64,000 nt of DNA, taken from assembly GCF_018343625.1 (NCBI RefSeq), contig NZ_JAGYPG010000002.1:973280-1037279 (forward strand). The letters are read 5' to 3'. The notes beneath the pieces were generated by a model that saw only the letters and a program-made list of their open reading frames with translations, was not told the DNA's origin and did no database searches. Source of the DNA: Lederbergia citri (GTDB taxonomy: Bacteria; Bacillota; Bacilli; Bacillales; Bacillaceae_C). The position numbers and the translations under genes were made by a program. This document shows, piece after piece, positions 16,261-25,817 of the stretch (positions are counted from its first letter, which is position 1; every line of letters starts with the position of its first letter).

Positions 16261-19200
16261 ATGACTACTATGACAGATTCAACGATTAAAATGAATGCCG
16301 GAAATGTGCAATTCTCCTTTTTAAACAGTGGAGATTTGCAAGTGGCTGCGTCTAATCATCTCATGATTAGTCAATGGATCGCCAATCCAATTGATGGTTC
16401 GTTAAATAATATTTATTTACGCTTTCATGAAGGTGAAAAAATTGAAGCAGTTCCTCTACTAGGCGTGCAATCTACTAGTAAGTTCTCATATTCTGACAAT
16501 CAAGCTCGTTGGGAAGGTTCTTACAATAAAGTAAACTTCAAAGTTACGTTTACATTAACAAATCAAAACATCTGGTTTTGGGACGTTAACGTAGATGGTA
16601 ATGGTGTAGAAGTAGATGTTATTTATGCTCAAGATATCGGGCTTGCAGATCAAGGAGCAGTTCGTTCCAATGAAGCATATATGTCTCAATATGTGGACAA
16701 TAAAGTGTTTAAAGATGAAAAGAGAGGCTATATCGTTTGCTCTCGTCAAAACCAGCCGCAATCTACTGGCTTCCCTTATGTACAGCAAGGGGCATTGTCT
16801 AAAGTTGTTGGTTATTCAACAGATGGCTTCCAATTTTTCGGAAAGTCTTATAAAGAAACGAACAAACCGGAAGTATTATCTAAAGCTACACTCGCAAATG
16901 AAGTATACCAATATGAATTTACGTACACAGCACTTCAATCAGAAAGAGTGCAACTCTCCGGGTCGGCACAGTTTGTTTTTTATGGCCTATTAAAAGAAAA
17001 TCATCCAGAAGCAATCACTACATTAGAATTTGAAAAAGAAATAAATGATGCATGGGAATTAGTTAAAAAAACTAGTCAAAATGATTTTACATCTACTGAA
17101 AAAGTATCGATCTCCCCTTCCATTGGTGAACCACTGCAAACAAAATCAATGACAGTTGAAGAGATCCAACAGCTCTTCCCAAATCGTCATCAGGAAGAAT
17201 GGGACGGCGACACTCTGCTTTCTTTCTTTACAGACACGCATGAACATATTGTCTTAAAGGAAAAAGAACTGCTGGTTGAGCGCCCGCATGGACATATTTT
17301 AATGAGCGGAAATAATGTTGAAAATATAGAGGAAGTTATTACAACGACATCCTATATGTACGGAATTTTCAACGGCCAGCTCGTAATCGGGAACACCTCT
17401 TTCAACAAATTCAATACGAATGCCAGAAATGCTCTTAACGTTATGAAAACTTCCGGGCAACGTATTTATGTAAAAGTAGATGGCCGTTATCAACTATTAA
17501 CGATGCCTTCTCTATTTGAATTAGGCTTTAACTATGCTCGTTGGTACTACAAAACTGAGACAGAAACATTTGTGATTACTAACTTTACAACTGTTGATTC
17601 TACTGAAGTTCATTTACAAGTCCAAACATTAAGCAGCAAAGCTTATCCTTATCTAGTAACAAATCAAGTTATTATGGACAGCAACGAGTTTCAAGCACCA
17701 TTTGTAATGGAAAGAAACAATGAAGTTCTAACATTTAAGGCTGGTCAAGCAGCTTTTAATAAAAATAACTACCCTGACTTAACATATCGTCTACGTGTAA
17801 CAGGTGCAGAATTCGATGTAGCTGATGAACAATTACTGGCTCAAAATGTAGAAGCTAACTCCGCTTCTCTAGTTGTTATGGAGGTACATGAGTCAGCTGA
17901 TTGGTCCATGACGATTCAAGGTCTTCTCCATGGAAAAGTAGTACCTTTCACTGATTATGAAGTGGTTGATGAAATTGAAAAGTACCGTGAATTTTTCGAA
18001 GAGACAATGAATGGTTTTAAGTTGTCTTTTGATGGCCCTACACCGGAGTCTGTTGAAAAATTCAATACACTAGCTTGGTGGTATACGCACAACATGCTCG
18101 TGCATTACTCGGTGCCGCACGGACTTGAGCAATATGGTGGCGCTGCTTGGGGAACTCGCGATGTCTGCCAAGGTCCAGTTGAATATTTTATGGCGACACA
18201 AAAATATCATGTCGTGAAAAATATCGTAAAAACCGTATTCTCCCATCAATTCGAAGACGATGGAAACTGGCCTCAATGGTTCATGTTTGATCGCTATCTA
18301 AACATTCAAGCCGGAGAAAGTCACGGAGATATCATTGTTTGGCCACTGAAAGTGTTGAGTGATTATTTAAATGTAACGCAAGATTTCGGAATTCTAGAAG
18401 AAGAAGTTCCATATATGGATCGAAGCAACTTCCAGTTTACAGAAGAAACTTTTACGATTTACGACCATGCTAAGAAAGAAATAGACTATATTAAAAACAA
18501 TTTTTTGCATGATACGTATCTATCTTCATACGGTGATGGCGACTGGGATGATACACTTCAACCAGCGAACGCTCAACTGAAGCAATATATGGCAAGCAGC
18601 TGGACAGTTTCTTTAACTTATCAATCTATCAAACAATTGGCTAGAGCGCTTGAAAAAGTAAAACCAGAAGAATCAAAAGAATTGTATGAACTAGCAGCTG
18701 GTATTAAGATTGATTTCCATAAATATATGGAACCTGCTAATATCATTCCTGGGTTCTTATACATGGAAAACGCAGATCAGCCAGAAAAAATGCTTCACCC
18801 TGAAGATACGAAGACAGGTATCCAATACCGTCTCCTTCCAATGACACGCAGCATGATCAGTGAGCTTTTAACACCAGAGCAAGCAGAAAATCATTATCAG
18901 CTCATTCAAGAAACATTCTTCTGCCCGGATGGAGTACGCTTGATGAATCGTCCTGCAAATTATGAAGGTGGAGTGAGCACCCATTTCAAACGTGCTGAAC
19001 AAGCTTCTAATTTTGGACGAGAAGTTGGATTACAATATGTTCATGCCCATATTCGCTACATTGAAGCGATGGCGAAGCTTGGAAAAGTGGAAGATGCTTG
19101 GAAAGGTTTAGAAATCATTAACCCTGTGAGTATTCAACAAGCTGTTCCAAATGCGGAATTACGTCAAAGCAATTCTTACTTCAGCAGCTCTGACGGTAAA

Positions 19201-19605
19201 TTTAACACACGTTATGAAGCACAAGATCGATTTGACGAGTTAAGAACTGGTTCAGTTGCAGTAAAAGGCGGCTGGCGCATATATTCAAGCGGCCCAGGGA
19301 TTTATATGAATCAATTAATTTCAAACGTTCTTGGTATACGAATTCAAGCTGGTGACCTAATCATCGATCCTGTGTTACCAGAGACACTAAACGGTCTTCG
19401 CTTTGATTTTGAAATTGACAGCATGCCAGTTACCTTTGTCTACCATTTGACAGGTAGCGCTGAAACGTCAGTCAAAATAAACGGAGAAGCATTAACTACA
19501 GACCTAGTTGAAAATCCATATCGTAAAGGCGGAGTACGCATTCCGAAAGAAGAATGGATGAATCGATTAAACGAGCAACAAAATACAGTGGATATTTTTA
19601 AATAA
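16261..19605 (+). CDS. GH94 phosphorylase, probable 1,2-beta-oligoglucan phosphorylase
   Basis: A 1114-residue cytoplasmic enzyme. The architecture is an N-terminal beta-sandwich, a helical (alpha/alpha)6 barrel and a C-terminal sheet. The barrel carries NHGLEQYGG-like PHGLEQYGGAAWGTRDV, the catalytic GDGDWDDTLQP (Asp about 764), GVSTHFKRAEQASNFGRE and VKGGWRIYSSGPG. From memory these and the length match Listeria innocua Lin1839, a characterised phosphorylase that converts beta-1,2-oligoglucans and phosphate to glucose 1-phosphate. No signal peptide, so substrates must be imported. The gene is monocistronic, with its own promoter, operator and terminator, and is followed by a LacI gene. Other GH94 specificities are possible but less likely. 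Confidence 0.85.
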   Translation: MTTMTDSTIKMNAGNVQFSFLNSGDLQVAASNHLMISQWIANPIDGSLNNIYLRFHEGEKIEAVPLLGVQSTSKFSYSDNQARWEGSYNKVNFKVTFTLTNQNIWFWDVNVDGNGVEVDVIYAQDIGLADQGAVRSNEAYMSQYVDNKVFKDEKRGYIVCSRQNQPQSTGFPYVQQGALSKVVGYSTDGFQFFGKSYKETNKPEVLSKATLANEVYQYEFTYTALQSERVQLSGSAQFVFYGLLKENHPEAITTLEFEKEINDAWELVKKTSQNDFTSTEKVSISPSIGEPLQTKSMTVEEIQQLFPNRHQEEWDGDTLLSFFTDTHEHIVLKEKELLVERPHGHILMSGNNVENIEEVITTTSYMYGIFNGQLVIGNTSFNKFNTNARNALNVMKTSGQRIYVKVDGRYQLLTMPSLFELGFNYARWYYKTETETFVITNFTTVDSTEVHLQVQTLSSKAYPYLVTNQVIMDSNEFQAPFVMERNNEVLTFKAGQAAFNKNNYPDLTYRLRVTGAEFDVADEQLLAQNVEANSASLVVMEVHESADWSMTIQGLLHGKVVPFTDYEVVDEIEKYREFFEETMNGFKLSFDGPTPESVEKFNTLAWWYTHNMLVHYSVPHGLEQYGGAAWGTRDVCQGPVEYFMATQKYHVVKNIVKTVFSHQFEDDGNWPQWFMFDRYLNIQAGESHGDIIVWPLKVLSDYLNVTQDFGILEEEVPYMDRSNFQFTEETFTIYDHAKKEIDYIKNNFLHDTYLSSYGDGDWDDTLQPANAQLKQYMASSWTVSLTYQSIKQLARALEKVKPEESKELYELAAGIKIDFHKYMEPANIIPGFLYMENADQPEKMLHPEDTKTGIQYRLLPMTRSMISELLTPEQAENHYQLIQETFFCPDGVRLMNRPANYEGGVSTHFKRAEQASNFGREVGLQYVHAHIRYIEAMAKLGKVEDAWKGLEIINPVSIQQAVPNAELRQSNSYFSSSDGKFNTRYEAQDRFDELRTGSVAVKGGWRIYSSGPGIYMNQLISNVLGIRIQAGDLIIDPVLPETLNGLRFDFEIDSMPVTFVYHLTGSAETSVKINGEALTTDLVENPYRKGGVRIPKEEWMNRLNEQQNTVDIFK

Positions 19606-19607
19606 TA

Positions 19608-19642
19608 ATAAAAGCGGCGGCAAATTGACCGCTGCTTTTTCT
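19608..19642 (+). terminator. Rho-independent terminator after the phosphorylase
   Basis: The stem AAAGCGGCGG / CCGCTGCTTT with one G-T wobble is followed by TTTCTTTTT. It separates the phosphorylase gene from the LacI gene, so the latter needs its own promoter or read-through. Confidence 0.85.
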
Positions 19643-19716
19643 TTTTAGTCATTGTCAAAATCAAGAACTATCGCTACATTAGAAGTAAGTGGATTTGCAA
19701 GAATGGAGAGGACGGA

Positions 19717-20685
19717 ATGGTAAGTATTAAAGATATAGCGAAAAAAGCAGGTGTTTCCATTTCTACTGTTTCATATGCACTGAACGGAAGTCCAAAAGTG
19801 ACTGAAGAAACGAGTACAAAAATACTTGCTATCGCAAAAGAACTGAACTACATACCGAACGCAGCAGCCAGAACGTTAAAAAAGCGAAAGACCAAAATAA
19901 TCGGTGCTTTTTTAACGGATTATAGCGGCCCCTTCTTCGGGCAGCTTTTACACGGTATGCGAGAAACTTTGAATCATCAAGACTATGATTTGGTCGTGTG
20001 CACGGGTAGAGAGTCTCACAGATTTCTACCTGAGGGGATTATTGACGGAGCGATCATATTAGATGCTACTTTCCCCGATGAAGAACTTATCAGCTATGCC
20101 GACCGTGGGCATAAACTCGTTGTGTTAGATCGGGAAATTGATCACCCAAATATTGAACGCGTATTGCTCGATAATAAAATGGGTGCTAAGTTTGCCGTGA
20201 ATTTCTTGTTGGCGAATGGACACGATCAAATTGTGTTCGTAACTGGTTCACCAGGTTCCTATGACTCCGAACAGAGATTACACACTGTACAAGAACTAAT
20301 GGATAAGCACCCCTCTATTTCCTATCAAATTATACATGGCGACTTCGACCAATCATCAGGGGAGCGAGCAGCCCAACAAATCATTCAAAATTATAAGGAT
20401 CCAATAGCTGTCTTCTGTTTTAACGATGAAATGGCCATCGGAATGTATAATTATTTGTCTGATACTGATTACATAGTAGGCGAGCATATCCATATCATCG
20501 GATTCGACGATATTGAAATAGCTCAGTATGTACAGCCTAGATTATCGACTATCCATTATTCGAAAAAAGACTGGGGATCTAAGGCGGCGGAGCAATTAAT
20601 TCAGTTAATTAAAAATGAGAAATCCGAACCACAGACGATTAGCGTTGAATTGCTTAAAGGCGGTTCTGTGGGGAAGTTATACTAA
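19717..20685 (+). CDS. LacI family transcriptional regulator
   Basis: A 322-residue repressor. The N-terminal helix-turn-helix is VSIKDIAKKAGVSISTVSYALN (about 2-23) and the hinge helix ends near residue 58 (NAAARTLKKRKT). The periplasmic-binding-protein-like effector domain follows, with DGAIIL, VVLDRE and FCFNDEMAIG. It is closely related to the LacI at 55730-56701: segments such as VVC...HR.L, DGAIIL, LDRE..P.I..VLL and GS..SYD.E.RL are shared. It is therefore the likely repressor at the GAAACGTTTC sites before the phosphorylase. The effector is probably a beta-1,2-gluco-oligosaccharide such as sophorose, by inference. Confidence 0.92.
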   Translation: MVSIKDIAKKAGVSISTVSYALNGSPKVTEETSTKILAIAKELNYIPNAAARTLKKRKTKIIGAFLTDYSGPFFGQLLHGMRETLNHQDYDLVVCTGRESHRFLPEGIIDGAIILDATFPDEELISYADRGHKLVVLDREIDHPNIERVLLDNKMGAKFAVNFLLANGHDQIVFVTGSPGSYDSEQRLHTVQELMDKHPSISYQIIHGDFDQSSGERAAQQIIQNYKDPIAVFCFNDEMAIGMYNYLSDTDYIVGEHIHIIGFDDIEIAQYVQPRLSTIHYSKKDWGSKAAEQLIQLIKNEKSEPQTISVELLKGGSVGKLY

Positions 20686-20687
20686 AA

Positions 20688-20727
20688 TTAAAGGTGTCCG
20701 AAATACATAACTCGGACACCCTTTAAG
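20688..20727. terminator. Bidirectional terminator
   Basis: TTAAAGGTGTCCGA and TCGGACACCCTTTAA form a long stem with a one-base bulge between the convergent LacI (+) and GNAT (-) genes. Both sides have A/T runs. Confidence 0.85.
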
Positions 20728-20741
20728 TAGTAACATATATA

Positions 20742-21149
20742 TTATATTTCCTTCTTTAACCTCATATATGTATTTTCTTTAAACATAAATTTTTTATAGA
20801 AATCATGAGCATCTAATGTGGCAAGGGCAAAACTTGTATGTTTTATTTCAGGATGTTCTAAAATACATGTCATCAACCATTTACCTAAACCCCTCCCCCT
20901 ATAATTTTCATCAATGACAACATCTAGAATCCATGAAAATACAGTTTTATCCGTAACAACTCTTGCAAAACCGATTTGTTTATCTTTATCGTATACACCA
21001 AAGGCCATTGAGTTATTTATGCTTTTTTCAATTGTTTCTTTTGTTCTGTCTGAAGCCCAATATGTATTCGATAGTAATAGCAAAACTACATCTAAATCAA
21101 TATTTTCAATATCATCACTTATAGTGAAATTATCTTTAAACCATTCCAA
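20742..21149 (-). CDS. GNAT family N-acetyltransferase
   Basis: A 135-residue single-domain acetyltransferase. The acetyl-CoA site is recognisable as the strand DVVIDENYRGRGLGKWLM (about 74-91) with the RGRGLG turn. The C-terminal strand AHDFYKKFMF is typical. The substrate is unknown. It stands alone, convergent with the LacI gene. Confidence 0.88.
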   Translation of the reverse strand: MEWFKDNFTISDDIENIDLDVVLLLLSNTYWASDRTKETIEKSINNSMAFGVYDKDKQIGFARVVTDKTVFSWILDVVIDENYRGRGLGKWLMTCILEHPEIKHTSFALATLDAHDFYKKFMFKENTYMRLKKEI

Positions 21150-21308
21150 ACTAATCCCTCCTAGACTCTCTACTAATTATAAGTATTAATATTATAATCG
21201 GATTAATAAGCAAAAATGGAAATTGCTATCCTCCTCTTTTGGGTTAAGCAGGAAAAAATACCTCTATCTCGAATATATCTTATTGGACATAGTACAGGAG
21301 GACCAAAG

Positions 21309-21821
21309 ATGAATATTAAAACAGATCGATTAGTCATTAGAAACTTTGCACCGAATGATTGGAAGGCTCTTTATGAGTACACTTCAAACCCTGAAGTCAT
21401 GCACTACCTTCCAGAAGATGTATTTTCTGAGGAGGACGCAAAAAATTTCATCGAAAAAAATACTGGTGTGAGGGCTGAAAAATTCCCTGTTATTCTTCTT
21501 GAGGAAGATAAGTTAATTGGACATATTGTCTTTTTTAAATATTTTGGTGAACATACTTATGAAATTGGCTGGGTTTTCAACCCTGAATATCAAAATAAAG
21601 GATATGCGTCTGAAGCTGCATATGCAGTGTTAAAATACGGCTTTGAAACAATGAAACTACATCGCATAATAGCTACTTGCCAACCTGAAAACATAGGCTC
21701 TTATAGAGTCATGGAAAAAATCGGTATGCGAAGGGAAGGATTTTTTAAAAAATGTATCCCTCATGGAGATAAATGGTGGGATGAATATTATTATGCCATA
21801 TTGGCTGAGGAATGGGTTTAA
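21309..21821 (+). CDS. RimJ/RimL-type GNAT N-acetyltransferase
   Basis: About 170 residues. The N-terminus TDRLVIRNFAPND and the segments YEIGWVFNPEYQNKGYASEAA (acetyl-CoA binding) and RVMEKIGMRREG place it in the ribosomal-protein alanine acetyltransferase-like branch, many of which acetylate small molecules. The ATG at 21309 follows AGGAGG; the frame is open further upstream but without a ribosome site and with non-family sequence. A terminator follows at once. The substrate is unknown. Confidence 0.9.
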   Translation: MNIKTDRLVIRNFAPNDWKALYEYTSNPEVMHYLPEDVFSEEDAKNFIEKNTGVRAEKFPVILLEEDKLIGHIVFFKYFGEHTYEIGWVFNPEYQNKGYASEAAYAVLKYGFETMKLHRIIATCQPENIGSYRVMEKIGMRREGFFKKCIPHGDKWWDEYYYAILAEEWV

Positions 21822-21826
21822 GGTAA

Positions 21827-21863
21827 GAGTTCAATTCACTGATGAATTGAACTCCTTTTTTTA
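21827..21863 (+). terminator. Rho-independent terminator
   Basis: An 11-bp stem (AGTTCAATTCA / TGAATTGAACT) with a CTGA-type loop is followed by CCTTTTTTT, six bases after the GNAT stop. Confidence 0.92.
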
Positions 21864-21998
21864 TTCCTCCATAGTTTTTACAACTCATCTATTGTCCCCC
21901 ACCGTTGAACTACACCCTTCCACGCTTGAAGATAATAATTCTTACGGAAATCGATTAAAAATTTTAAGAGAATAATAACCAAAATTGAATATCCGGAA

Positions 21999-22502
21999 TT
22001 ATTTACAATCAGCATGTTTCATTATTTTTTGTACAGTCTCTAAATCAATTTTTACAATAGGTCCTTCAGGAGAAATAATCACACCCTCGTTCAAATAAAA
22101 CTTACCGGCCATAATAAAGTCAGCTCTGTTTTTGAAATACAACTTTACGTCTGGTTCATGACTAGGATACTCACTTACTTCAAGGTACATCGATTTTTGA
22201 AATGAGTCAGCGATTTCCTCCAGCAAGTTTCGATTATCGATTTCATATGAAAATGGATAACACAGAACGATGATGGAAGTAGTATTTTTTAAATCTTTAA
22301 TATAATGCCATCTTTCATTAGGTGGAATTTCTTCTGCTTCTAATTTATCAATAGAACTCTTATCATCTACCAAATATCTTATCTCTTTTACTTCACTTTG
22401 GTTTGATTGAGGAGATGTTACCATTTTTGGTTGATTGGAAGAAAGCAACCAAACCAGTCCGACAATAAGGAAGAATGACAAAAAAAATACCATTTTTCTC
22501 AC
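21999..22502 (-). CDS. Hypothetical membrane-anchored protein
   Basis: A 167-residue protein that I do not recognise. One N-terminal hydrophobic segment (about 4-21, VFFLSFFLIVGLVWLL) with preceding Arg/Lys acts as an anchor or uncleaved signal, followed by a polar extracytoplasmic domain. The start is a GTG at 22502 after AAGGGG. It is alone between convergent and co-directed genes. Confidence 0.65.
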   Translation of the reverse strand: MRKMVFFLSFFLIVGLVWLLSSNQPKMVTSPQSNQSEVKEIRYLVDDKSSIDKLEAEEIPPNERWHYIKDLKNTTSIIVLCYPFSYEIDNRNLLEEIADSFQKSMYLEVSEYPSHEPDVKLYFKNRADFIMAGKFYLNEGVIISPEGPIVKIDLETVQKIMKHADCK

Positions 22503-22946
22503 TATATCGCCCCTTAGTATTTCACTCCTGAAAAAATTAACTTTCTTAATCTAATTTTATGAATCAGTCATTAATTTAATGAACCCTACTCCCCTGTTAA
22601 CTCAACAAATAAGAGCAAAAACAGATATTTGCAAATACTAGTCCTTCTTCTCTACCCACTTTTGAAACTCCTAGCCACTTCCCCGCCAATATGGTTCAGA
22701 TTGGTATCATCAGATTATTTTTCTTAAAGTAAACATACGACATTATCAATTTAATTCCTGCTCAATTTTATAACGCTGTGCTGTAGTAATTTGAATAAAT
22801 TAAAAAGGTATCCAAATATGAATGGACACCATTTAATATAAGCAATTATCGTTTGATTCTAATTCTTTTAACATCATAATTTCTTTGTATTTCATTTTAT
22901 CCCCATTCCAAATCCTGAAACCTAATCACCCAAGGCACTCATTCAA
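22503..22946. other. Gene-free stretch with a weak terminator
   Basis: The stretch holds one hairpin at about 22801-22830 (GGTGTCC / GGATACC on the minus strand, one wobble, followed by TTTTTAATTT). It could end the transcript of the helix-turn-helix gene upstream. No RNA gene or further coding region was seen. Confidence 0.5.
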
Positions 22947-23867
22947 TTACCCCTTCGATATTAAGCTAATCACCAAAGTCCTAAGCGTCCCTTGATCTAT
23001 AAATGGAGCAAGGTTTGCCAAAATGTCTGGGTTAAGATTTTCTAACCCTACTTCGTTGATTAATTTATCGATGTGTTCTTTGCCAAGAAAAGGAGCAAGA
23101 CTTACAATCCGGCTAGCTTCTAACTTTCCATCCACTACTTGGTCGACGAGACGACCTAGTGTTTCTTTACTAATGAAAGGAGCTAGTGACTGGACAATAT
23201 TCCAACTAAAACTCCCCTCTTCAGCATGATGGACTAACTTATCCAGTTGCTCCCTTCCAAGAAACGGTGCAAGCCTGACAATCTCCTGTACGTCAATGGT
23301 TCCTTCAATAGATTTATCAACTAATTGATTCAATGCACCTTGACTTAAGAACGGTGCTATTTTAGTAACAATATCCCACTGCACTTCGCCTTCAATTGCA
23401 TGATTAACCAGTTCATCCAACGTTTCCGAGTCAAGGAAAGGTGCTAATCTAACAATCATGTCCGTATTAAAACGGTTGGCATCTAAATGTTCAGTAATCT
23501 TTTTTAGCTTGCTTGTTTTTACAATTGGAGCAACCTCAACGAGTTCTTCTACATCCACTACACCAGTATTTATCAATTCTGCCACCTCATCGGTTCGATC
23601 CTCTGATACCTTTTCAACGATTTTACCGACATGTTGAAACTTCCGATTTTCACCCTCAGCTCCACCATTCATAATGTCATCAACCGTTAGACCAAAAAGT
23701 TGGGCTAATACAGGAAGTGTTCCGATGTCAGGAAGCGACTCACCCCGCTCCCATTTGGAAACAGCTTGATGACTAACATTTAGTTGTTCCGCCAACTCCA
23801 TTTGTGTCATATCTTGATCTTTTCGCAGCTTGGAAATGTATGCACCTATTTTTCTCGTATCGAGCAT
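22947..23867 (-). CDS. Xre-type HTH protein with helical repeat tail
   Basis: 306 residues. Positions 1-70 form a Cro/C1-type helix-turn-helix (MTQMELAEQLNVSHQAVSKWERGE). From about 85 to the end there are about seven degenerate units of 28-30 residues with the consensus I-V-x-L-A-P-F-L...LD-x-LV...-G, which should fold as a two-helix solenoid. The ATG follows GGAGGAG. The HTH implies DNA binding; the repeats may be a protein-binding or sensing surface. Targets are unknown, and no partner gene is adjacent. Confidence 0.8.
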   Translation of the reverse strand: MLDTRKIGAYISKLRKDQDMTQMELAEQLNVSHQAVSKWERGESLPDIGTLPVLAQLFGLTVDDIMNGGAEGENRKFQHVGKIVEKVSEDRTDEVAELINTGVVDVEELVEVAPIVKTSKLKKITEHLDANRFNTDMIVRLAPFLDSETLDELVNHAIEGEVQWDIVTKIAPFLSQGALNQLVDKSIEGTIDVQEIVRLAPFLGREQLDKLVHHAEEGSFSWNIVQSLAPFISKETLGRLVDQVVDGKLEASRIVSLAPFLGKEHIDKLINEVGLENLNPDILANLAPFIDQGTLRTLVISLISKG

Positions 23868-23968
23868 ATGAACTCCTCCATTTGGATAAAAGTACAGCGC
23901 GCACTGTCAACATTATCGTAGCATGCTATCCTCTATCCACCTATCAACTGTTGGTTGAATAAAGTAAT

Positions 23969-24709
23969 TCAACTATCTGTAGAATCTTTTTTCCCGATCG
24001 AAAAACCGTCAAATAGTCTTCCGCCATATGGTTCCAACACATTATCAACTAATGTAATGATTTTACTTTTCTCTCCTAATCGATAAAATTCATCGAAGGC
24101 AACTACAAACTCATCGGCAAACTTTTCATCATACTTTTTTAAAGCACGCATGACCCATTTAGATGTGCCAATCCAGCGTCCATTCATCCGCAAGACAAAC
24201 TCATGAACGAGATCGGCCAATGCATTTGCTATAAAAATATCTTCCTCCCGGTTATTGCTACCTATAAAATCGTCCAATGTATCTGTGATGAAATATCGTT
24301 TCATGGTTATGGTTTCATCCGACCATTTTTCTGGACCTTTTCGTAATAATTCATTTGCTTCTTCTTTAATGGATTGAATAATCCCTTCATCCTTTATGAC
24401 TATTCCTTCAGAAACCATTTTTGGTAATGAAGGTTTAGCCCTCTCATAATCCATCTGGAAAAAGTGTTTGTAAGAGCTCAAATTGTGAACGAAAATTTCA
24501 ATTGGCCAGCCAAGCGCTATTAATGATTCTCTAAATGCTGTTTCCAAGGTTTTATCAAAAATCACTATATCTAAATCAGATGTTTCCGTTCCTTCTCCTC
24601 TTACAATACTCCCCGCCAATAGTGCTCCTTGGCAATTTGGAAAACGTTCTGCAATAAATTGTGTAGCTGCTTGAATTGGATTCAATTTGTTCAATTGTAT
24701 TGCCTCCAT
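23969..24709 (-). CDS. Nucleotidyltransferase-fold protein
   Basis: 246 residues. The active-site signature is GSIVRGEGTETSDLDIVIF (about 33-51), the GS...DxD pattern of the pol-beta-type minimal nucleotidyltransferase fold that includes aminoglycoside adenylyltransferases. The C-terminal half is helical. The gene overlaps the histidine phosphatase gene by 19 bp, and GAGGTG lies nine bases before its ATG, so the two are co-expressed. It could adenylylate a small molecule or antibiotic; no resistance claim can be made from the sequence. Confidence 0.8.
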   Translation of the reverse strand: MEAIQLNKLNPIQAATQFIAERFPNCQGALLAGSIVRGEGTETSDLDIVIFDKTLETAFRESLIALGWPIEIFVHNLSSYKHFFQMDYERAKPSLPKMVSEGIVIKDEGIIQSIKEEANELLRKGPEKWSDETITMKRYFITDTLDDFIGSNNREEDIFIANALADLVHEFVLRMNGRWIGTSKWVMRALKKYDEKFADEFVVAFDEFYRLGEKSKIITLVDNVLEPYGGRLFDGFSIGKKDSTDS

Positions 24710-25260
24710 ATTTGCTTCACCTCAACTAGTTGTGTTTTTTCAAAAGTTAGTTTATAAATATCAGGCATTTCGAGTTCTTGCCAAAAGCTAAAATCAAATT
24801 CGGCATTAAAATAATTCATAATAAGGACCATGATATTTCCATGGGTTCCAATTGCGACATTCTTACCTTCATACTTTTTGAGAATCTCTAATGTGATTTG
24901 CACTCCTCTTTTTTGAGCGACCACATTTGATTCTCCGCTCTCCCAGGCAAATTCGGGATTGTCCCATACTTTTATTATAGCTTCATTAAAATTCTCCACA
25001 GGAACTCCAGCAAGCTTTCTTTCTTTAAAGTTCTCTTCAATCATTACCTCGTTATGTAACCAACTTGCTATTCCCCCAACAGTTTGAATCGCTCGTTTAT
25101 ATGGGCTTGATATAACATAGTCAATGTTCTCAAGCTTTAATATGTCCGTTACTAACTGGGCATCTTTCAATCCTCGTTCTGACAAAGGTCTACCCTGTTC
25201 GTCATGGTTGTATGTAGAATGAGCATGTCTTACAAGATATAAGTTTGTTGGCAACTTCAT
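24691..25260 (-). CDS. Histidine phosphatase family protein
   Basis: 189 residues with the phosphoglycerate-mutase-like catalytic motif LVRHAHSTYN (His about 11, RHA instead of RHG), a second basic pocket SSPYKRAIQT, the acid EERKLAG-like region and the late GTHGN His. It is probably a broad-specificity phosphatase rather than a mutase. The ATG follows TAGGAG. It is the first of a two-gene unit with the nucleotidyltransferase. Confidence 0.88.
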   Translation of the reverse strand: MKLPTNLYLVRHAHSTYNHDEQGRPLSERGLKDAQLVTDILKLENIDYVISSPYKRAIQTVGGIASWLHNEVMIEENFKERKLAGVPVENFNEAIIKVWDNPEFAWESGESNVVAQKRGVQITLEILKKYEGKNVAIGTHGNIMVLIMNYFNAEFDFSFWQELEMPDIYKLTFEKTQLVEVKQIWRQYN

Positions 25261-25321
25261 ATACTCCTAACTAAGTTTTTAACTATAATAATTCTCTAAA
25301 ACTGCAATTTATCCTTTATAC

Positions 25322-25349
25322 AAAAAAGCACCCTTTTTTCAAAGGATGC
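25322..25349 (-). terminator. Rho-independent terminator
   Basis: Read on the minus strand, GCATCCTTT / AAAGGGTGC is followed by TTTTTTG, nine bases beyond the stop of the small membrane protein gene at 25358. Confidence 0.85.
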
Positions 25350-25357
25350 TCAATTAA

Positions 25358-25726
25358 TCAAGAACCTATATTTTTCAGCACATTGTAGCCGAAACAAAAG
25401 ATTCCAATCACCGTGGCGACTCCACCAATTGTTGCAAACAAGAAAAAGATAGGACTTACATCCAAAATCGCCAATGCGATACTGATCATCATAATAGGGA
25501 GACCGATATTGTGAAGCCAAAAATGGACCTTGGCAGTAGATGTCTGAGCTAGCTTCGGAAATAATATATAGAAAATACCAGCAATCGAAAGTGACATCCA
25601 ACCAAGTAAGTTAATGTGCACATGTACCGTAGCCAATTTGAAAACATGGGTGAAGGACATGTAAAGTCCAAACGACACTCCAATTAAAAAGTAAACAACC
25701 GCAATTTTCATCAACTTGATTCCCAT
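25358..25726 (-). CDS. Small heme-copper-oxidase-subunit-I-like membrane protein
   Basis: About 122 residues with four hydrophobic spans. The segment HVHINLLGWMSLSIAGIFYILFP resembles the helix of heme-copper oxidase subunit I (cbb3/NorB-like) that carries a heme ligand His, but the protein is only about a quarter of that family's length. The ATG at 25726 is chosen for the AAGGGGGGG upstream; a longer reading starts inside leader sequence. No other respiratory gene is nearby. Heme binding is inferred only from the His motif. Confidence 0.7.
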   Translation of the reverse strand: MGIKLMKIAVVYFLIGVSFGLYMSFTHVFKLATVHVHINLLGWMSLSIAGIFYILFPKLAQTSTAKVHFWLHNIGLPIMMISIALAILDVSPIFFLFATIGGVATVIGIFCFGYNVLKNIGS

Positions 25727-25817
25727 GAAACCCCCCCTTATATAATGCACTCGATACATTATATGAGGGAAGACAGAGTAGAATTCTTTTATCTAATAAA
25801 TATTAAAACCAGATTAC

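Noticed and set aside
16555..16993. Alternative frames inside the phosphorylase gene
   Set aside because: They are shadows of a clearly coding 1114-codon gene.
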